A DNA stretch of 64,000 nucleotides, from NCBI GenBank assembly GCA_000827265.1, contig KN834877.1:28313-92312 (forward strand), written 5' to 3'. Numbering within the stretch: the first letter of the stretch is position 1; every line of letters begins with the position of its first letter. The notes below the pieces were generated by a model. That model was not told the origin of the DNA and searched no databases. It saw only the letters and a program-made list of their open reading frames with translations. The position numbers were made by a program, and so were the translations under genes. Shown here in pieces: positions 59,100 through 64,000 of this stretch. This DNA is from Collybiopsis luxurians FD-317 M1. Lineage: Eukaryota > Basidiomycota > Agaricomycetes > Agaricales > Omphalotaceae.

Positions 59100-59690
59100 T
59101 GAGAGAAAAGGTGACAAATCTGCACTGCAGATAAATGAGATAACGAAATTAAATTCCGGGTTCATATATGCAACCTTTACCAAACCGGGCCAACTATTTC
59201 TCATGCCTTATCTTCCAATCACCATCCTCCTTCACTGTTTCATTGCGCTTGGCTTTCAAAACCCAAGGTACAATCATTCTTTGCTATATGCTTAAATGGG
59301 GGTCAAGGGAAACTTGAATGACAACTCCAACACCCAGATATTCTTTGTAGGCAGTCAATTTTGTTTAGATTCAGAACACTAAACTTTTGCAGGATGGCTC
59401 CTCCATATTGTGTCCAACAGCTGCATAGACTTCGCTGTAGCACCCAATTGGACATCCAGCACCCACTCACCCACTATTTTGGAGTTGGTACATATGGATG
59501 CCCAGTCCAATGATAGACTTCTTTTTTCCTTAGTTCTGCATCCGCAATATTGTTTGTAATTCCTTCCAATAATAATCAATCTTGGAAGAGAAGTCTTCTT
59601 ATCTTTGACAGCTGTAACTGTATTGTCCCACTGTCTGCACATGGCACAAGGCAGAGGCAGATCCAGAGGCAAAAATAAATCATTCCCATT
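59100..59690. repeat. Direct repeat upstream of AMT, copy 2
   Basis: Second copy of 57,180-57,740. Identity is high in the first 250 bases and lower after 59,400. CpG sites of copy 1 are often TpG or CpA here (for instance 'acgtttaaa' against 'atgcttaaa'), which could reflect cytosine deamination or RIP-like mutation. Confidence 0.75.
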
Positions 59691-59759
59691 CAATCTGAGA
59701 TAAATTTGCATATGGGGCTTTTCTCTCAAATGAAATCCATCTTTTCAAGTTCCTAAGGT

Positions 59760-61010
59760 ACTTTAAGATATTCAACAGCAAGAAGTTATAGTATCCCACT
59801 TACTGCAAGAAAGATTTTTCATCAGTGTTTTTTTCAAACTGATCAATGACAGCAGTAAGTGTAGTCCCACCAATATCAACATTCTGAGTGTCAATAAGGC
59901 AGCCTCGCAAACTGTAATCATTGTTAGCAGTGAGATAATCATCTGATATAAGCTTACTGCTGAGGATTCAGATTCTGATAACAATCCTTTAGCAACTCAT
60001 CCTGAACATCTTCAATAATAATCCCATCTGCCATATCTGTGACTATTCTGTGTGTAAAATGAAGCATAAGATCAAAATAGTGAGTAGCAATGAAAGCTTC
60101 ATACATTGGAATGGCATTACTGACAACTGTTACCTTACCTGGCTTACCCTTTCAAGAGCTGAAGCTTTGATCATGACAGCTTGATTTGGCAGGACTGCCC
60201 TTGTCCCCTGAAGTATGGCTTGAAGCTGTTGGCTCTCCAATGGTAGAATTGGTAGACCTATCTAACTGAGCAGCAGATGCAAGAATCTCACTTAATATGC
60301 TCACCTTCTGGTACGATGTTTGGTCATCTTCGGCAACTGATCTACAAGAAGAGATAGATGCAAATGTTCTGTGCATGCTGGGCTCATCCCACCGAGTTAT
60401 AATGTAACTGCAATTGAGTTTAATTAATGACATCACACTTGCCACATTTTAAGATTCATCATTAGATTTCCTTGGGCTCATTAGACAAGCAGAGCCTTAC
60501 ATTACAGCCCATACTGGTAAATTTGCTACCATCTAAAATTGCGGTGAAACTTTGCCGTGAATGCATGGCCACTTTCAAATTTGAAATTTCCTTAGCACAC
60601 TTATCTTCGGATCTGCTTTCCTCATCATCCTCCAAATATATTTCTTGAATGATCTTTGGTAACCATGCCTAGAATTTAGATTTTCCAGCTGTCTGAACCC
60701 ATACATGATTACTTTAAATCACGGCAAAGGGACAATGTGAATACATTACTATTCCTAATTTACAATCTCTGAATAAATTTCTCTACAAGTCCTTCCCTTA
60801 TCTTCAGATCTTCTTTACTGTCATTCCTTCATTCCACTGAATTATACTGCCATTGGAAATTCTAGTTACTTTGAGTCTGAATACTTGCCTCTTTAATTCC
60901 CTTTTGTCTCTATAAGATCCAGGCTTGTACTGGCTGTCCATAAATAAACATTCCTCAGTATTCAGTAACAACACCTCTTCATTGATAATCACTTTGACTA
61001 TGAAGCTGCT
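59760..61010 (-). pseudogene. Unknown multi-exon coding stretch, partly broken
   Basis: The minus strand has a series of protein-like exons. About 60,805-60,990 has 'NEEVLLLNTEECLFMDSQYK' and 'YRDKRELKR'. About 60,540-60,672 has 'AWLPKIIQEIYLEDDEESRS' and 'SFTAILDGSKF'. About 60,305-60,405 has 'YIITRWDEPSMHRTFAS'. About 60,165-60,215 has 'LPNQAVMIKASALER'. About 59,970-60,150 has 'AIPMYEAFIATHYFDLMLHF' and 'DGIIIEDVQDELLKDC'. About 59,765-59,940 has 'RGCLIDTQNVDIGGTTL' and 'IDQFEKNTDEKSFLQ'. Some joins have good GT-AG borders, others do not close in frame, so it is a decayed or fast-evolving gene. I do not recognise the family; a transposon origin is possible. Confidence 0.4.
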
Positions 61011-61019
61011 GGCACTGAA

Positions 61020-62060
61020 TTGGATAGCATTATTGCTGAACTTTTGGCACAGCTACTGCCTGCTATGAAGGACACCTCTGAAAGTCTGTTTCATATTGGA
61101 GTGTCAGATGTAAGCAGGTCACATCTCTTTCAATGTACACTTGCTCTATTGACTTCGGCAACAGAGTATACATGCTTTATCTCTTATTACAATTACAATC
61201 AAGAACAATCGCTATTACAAACTAGGTGTTGTCCTGAATGACCCGGAAGGAGATGTCATCTTTCCTTCTTTCAAACTGCAAGATGTTATTGGTCAGCTGG
61301 ATTTGGAGCCTGTGTCGGCCAGGTATGTGATTATCATCCACTGTTATGCTGTCACGTAATGTTCAAGCCATTCTGATAGCACTAACATGTCCAAACTTTA
61401 CCATCTTCAAAGATGTGTTCAGCCTACTAGTGTGGGCAGTGTTGAGTTTGCAAATCCCTCACCATACTCTGCACAATTCATTCTGCAGTTTCCACTTTGA
61501 TAAAGAAGGAAAAGAAACAATATAAACTCTCAGACTTCCCTTCTGCTGAGTTTCAATCCTTTCCAGCTCTTGACTTTGCATTGCGCTGCTTTGCCCCAAC
61601 TGAATCAGCACATCCAGCTCGTATCCTTGATGCTAATGCATTCATTGTCCCAGACCAGGTCCTTCAATCTGTCCTGGGAGAAAAGTTGGTTTGTACTTGA
61701 GACAATGTGATTTCCTTTGCTGCATCTGATGAGCATGGAAGGTGAGCTCTCTGTGCTCTGCAGTTTACAGCACTGACCAGCATATCAGGGCAATGCCAGC
61801 TTCTACTTGGGACTTTGGCTCTGGTGACATTGTCGAAGTTATTTTCAATGTTGCTGTTATGCCCAATTTCTCAAATAAATTGTTGTTTGATATGAAATTG
61901 GAGTTGAAAGGTTCACTTCTTTTGATTCCAAACACCATAAAGTAAGTAGAAAATCACAGTTTTTCTGTTGTCACTGATATCATCATGGTTTCCAGAATAC
62001 CCATGACCAATGTCTCTCTGGACCATCTCAAGATTCAGTAAACCCACACACTACAAGGAA
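61020..62060 (+). pseudogene. Unknown multi-exon coding stretch, divergent partner
   Basis: Plus-strand frames read 'MDSIIAELLAQLLPAMKDTS' (61,020), 'GVVLNDPEGDVIFPSFKLQD' then 'VIGQLDLEPVSAR' (61,225-61,320, followed by a GT donor), 'KKQYKLSDFPSAEFQSFPAL' and 'HPARILDANAFIVPDQVLQS' (61,497-61,695), and 'WDFGSGDIVEVIFNVAVMPN' (61,805-61,945). They may be exons of one gene of about 270 codons. The stop after 'GEKLVCT' and the lack of clear acceptors leave it unproven. It lies head to head with the minus-strand stretch at 59,760-61,010. No known domain is recognised. Confidence 0.4.
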
Positions 62061-62424
62061 GAGGATGGATGCTACAGAAGAAATACAATTTAGTAAACTC
62101 AACTGCTCTCTCAAGGATCTTCATCTTTCAGCTGATATGAATGTTGCTGACTGAATGATAGCTCGGTATGTTTCTAAATACTATGTCTATTGTTTGTATG
62201 GTTATTTTGTGATTTGGATGTTTGTGCTATTGAATAAATCAGTGGTGCAGTAGTTTGATCAGAGTGGTGAGACTTGAATATCAAATATAACTATTGGTCT
62301 GTTCTATAGTACTGGCCTCAAAGTAAGCCTCATATACTATGTGATACAGTATCTACAAAGTTCTACATACTTCTACTTCCAATATCTGAGTAATGCCATC
62401 CACAGTAGGTGAGTAAGTAATGAC

Positions 62425-62907
62425 TTGGAACTACATGTGCCAAATTGTATTACTAATGTCAATCCTTTACTGAGGAGGCACGAGTACCTGCCATGTGTTA
62501 TTCCAACAGCAGGTGTCAAGTTCAAGAAGGGATGCCCCAGTCCATGGGGGGCATCCCCAGCTCAAGAAGGGATGCCCAACTCCATGGGCATTTCCATGAT
62601 AAGGGTGTGCCCAAGTCCCTGGGCATCCCCAGCTCAAGAAGGGATGCCCAACTCTATGGGCATTCCAATGATAAGGGTGTGCCCAAGTCCCTGGGCATCC
62701 CCAGCTCAAGAAGGGATGCCCAACTCCATGGGCATTCCCATAATAAGGGTGTGCCCAAGTCCCCGGGGATCCCCAGCTCATGTAGGGATGCCCAAGTCCA
62801 TGGGCATTCCCATGACAAGGGTGTGCCCAAGTCCATGGGCATCCCCAGTTTCAAGAAGGGATGCTCAACTCCATGGCCATTCCCAGGTCTATGGCCATTC
62901 CCAGTAG
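62425..62907 (+). repeat. 72-base in-frame minisatellite
   Basis: The motif 'ctcaagaagggatgccc' starts at about 62,561, 62,633 and 62,705, with variants at 62,777 and about 62,849, giving a period of 72 bases (24 codons). A partial unit lies at 62,521. Because the period is a multiple of three, an open frame of 160 codons runs through it with the repeated text 'GMPNSMGIPMIRVCPSPWAS'. Each unit contains the near-palindromic pairs gggatgccc/gggcatccc and ccatgg, so it could fold into hairpins. Whether it is translated is unknown; no conserved gene flanks it. Confidence 0.9.
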
Positions 62908-63126
62908 AGGGTATGCCCAAGTTCAGGCATCCCCATTGTAAAGGATTTGCCCAGGTCTTGGCTTAATGAGAAAGACCAGTTTGCATTGGATGCCCAATTT
63001 GTAGGGGACCCCACTTAGCTGGGCAGCTCCTACAGGGTGCCAGGGGTCCTGAGTGGGCAGACCTACTGGGCCTTCCCAGCAATTTGGGGATGCCCAGATG
63101 CTGGGCAGGCATGGGGATTTAATACT

Positions 63127-63170
63127 TGTTAGATAGATTAAGTTGGGGCCCCAAATCTATCTAACTTGAT
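63127..63170. repeat. Imperfect inverted repeat
   Basis: The left arm 'gttagatagatt', then 'tgggg', pairs with 'cccca' and 'aatctatctaac'. Four extra bases (aagt) interrupt the left arm. The arms meet at GGGGCCCC. Confidence 0.85.
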
Positions 63171-63758
63171 ATTTACATGGGGCTGCCTGAGGTCCCTTTG
63201 ATCCAAACATGGTGGTTCACTTTTTGGAGGCTGCACATAGAATACAAGAATTTGAATGTGTTTTGAAGACAACATTTCCATACCCAATAGTGAGTTTTAA
63301 AGACTATTTTATGCAAGTAATACATTGACTAGTTGGTGTAGGAGGATAATCTTGTGTCCATTTATTTCTGCTTGATGGCATGAAGGCCAGCTTTACAGAC
63401 AGTCATACTCCACACACCTGAGCACTCTGAAGTAGATGTTATTTGAGAACAACACAGATGTATAGTAAATGTAGCTGTTGCTGCCTCCAAAAATACAGCT
63501 TGCCCTGATGTATACATTTACCAATATGAGGTGCCGGATGACTGCTTGTGATACATGAATGGTCTAGATTTGCTACAATTGATGGTTGTAAATCTGTTAC
63601 CATCTCATAGCCATTAATTAATAATGTTTGGTGGTTTTTTTTGTGTGTACATCTTTTACCCTGTAGTCCAAACTATTTTTCAACTGTTTCAGATTGATAT
63701 TGCTATACTCCTGTTCTGACAATGATATGAACCTGACAGTTACATATGGAATGAACAC

Positions 63759-63797
63759 CATCAGGAAAAATAGGGTTGGACCCTATTTTTCCTGATG
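63759..63797. repeat. Perfect 18-base hairpin
   Basis: The left arm 'catcaggaaaaatagggt' (63,759-63,776) and its exact reverse complement (63,780-63,797) are separated by only TGG. The T-rich right arm could act as a terminator-like or cruciform structure, but no gene ends here. Confidence 0.95.
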
Positions 63798-64000
63798 ACT
63801 GCTCACTGGCTATACAGTATGCCCATCCTAGTGCAAAACAGAAGTGTTCAACTTGCCAAATGAAAGAGGGTGAATGATTTCATTGCCAACTATGTTGCAA
63901 ATTGAACAGACACTCTCCATCAGAAAAAACACTTTTGTCCCAGGTTGCCAGGGCCAGCCCAAGGACACCCCTCCAATCCTAGGCTATTTTGAGGCAGTCT

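Larger units (their letters stand above)
62960..64000. other. Window end, no gene recognised
   Basis: No supported coding frame. The stretch carries degenerate 'gatgccc' repeats up to about 63,120 and two hairpins listed separately. Confidence 0.45.

Overview
The window reads as nuclear DNA of a basidiomycete fungus, most likely a mushroom-forming agaricomycete. Evidence: genes are broken by many 45-70 base GT-AG introns; there are several DUF6533-type seven-helix membrane proteins, a family I know mainly from basidiomycetes; there is a mushroom-type (cytosolic, Cys-x-His) tyrosinase; and there are an F-box fragment, Zn-cluster proteins and a caspase-like fragment of kinds common in agaricomycetes. 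No rRNA or convincing intact tRNA was seen. A run of Ns at 22,793-22,889 marks an assembly gap. Because exons are short, gene models were built by joining reading frames across introns by eye; exon borders are estimates.

Layout. 1-12.3 kb: a tandemly duplicated block alternating DUF6533 membrane-protein genes (3.2-4.9 and 7.3-8.9 kb, +) with whole or broken copies of a CTP-dependent diacylglycerol kinase gene (intact DGK1 at 10.0-12.3 kb, -; remnants at 0.3-2.1 and 5.7-6.1 kb). 12.7-22.1 kb: a second duplicated block with a tyrosinase (16.1-19.4 kb, -), a Zn-cluster-like gene (13.9-15.2 kb, -) and a decayed copy of part of each. 22.1-28.5 kb: decayed DNA with the gap, a caspase-like pseudogene and little else. 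28.5-30.6 kb: an F-box fragment next to an inverted DUF6533 copy with one nonsense codon. 32.5-33.7 kb: a GNAT acetyltransferase (-). 35.3-36.8 kb: a Ser/Lys/Glu-rich Zn2Cys6-like gene (-). 37.0-38.3 kb: a satellite of about 300-base units. 38.6-39.8 kb: an ammonium-transporter pseudogene. 39.8-51.0 kb: two tandem 5-6 kb units, each ending in a DUF6533 gene. 51.4-53.4 kb: tRNA-like SINE heads, inverted gag fragments and a hAT-like MITE. 54.7-57.1 kb: an intact AMT/MEP ammonium transporter (-) with a GATA-rich upstream region. 59.7-62.1 kb: two divergent unknown, partly broken coding stretches. 62.5-62.9 kb: a 72-base in-frame minisatellite.

Overall, the recognisable housekeeping or metabolic genes (DGK1, tyrosinase, acetyltransferase, ammonium transporter) sit in a region reshaped by segmental duplication. 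The strongest pattern is repeated copying of one DUF6533 gene (five copies plus the tail of a sixth) together with pieces of its neighbours. I saw no prokaryote-like system. The DUF6533 family, with a shared C-terminal motif (FATNxFLGNIGxPL) followed by an acidic end, is the best candidate for something undescribed.
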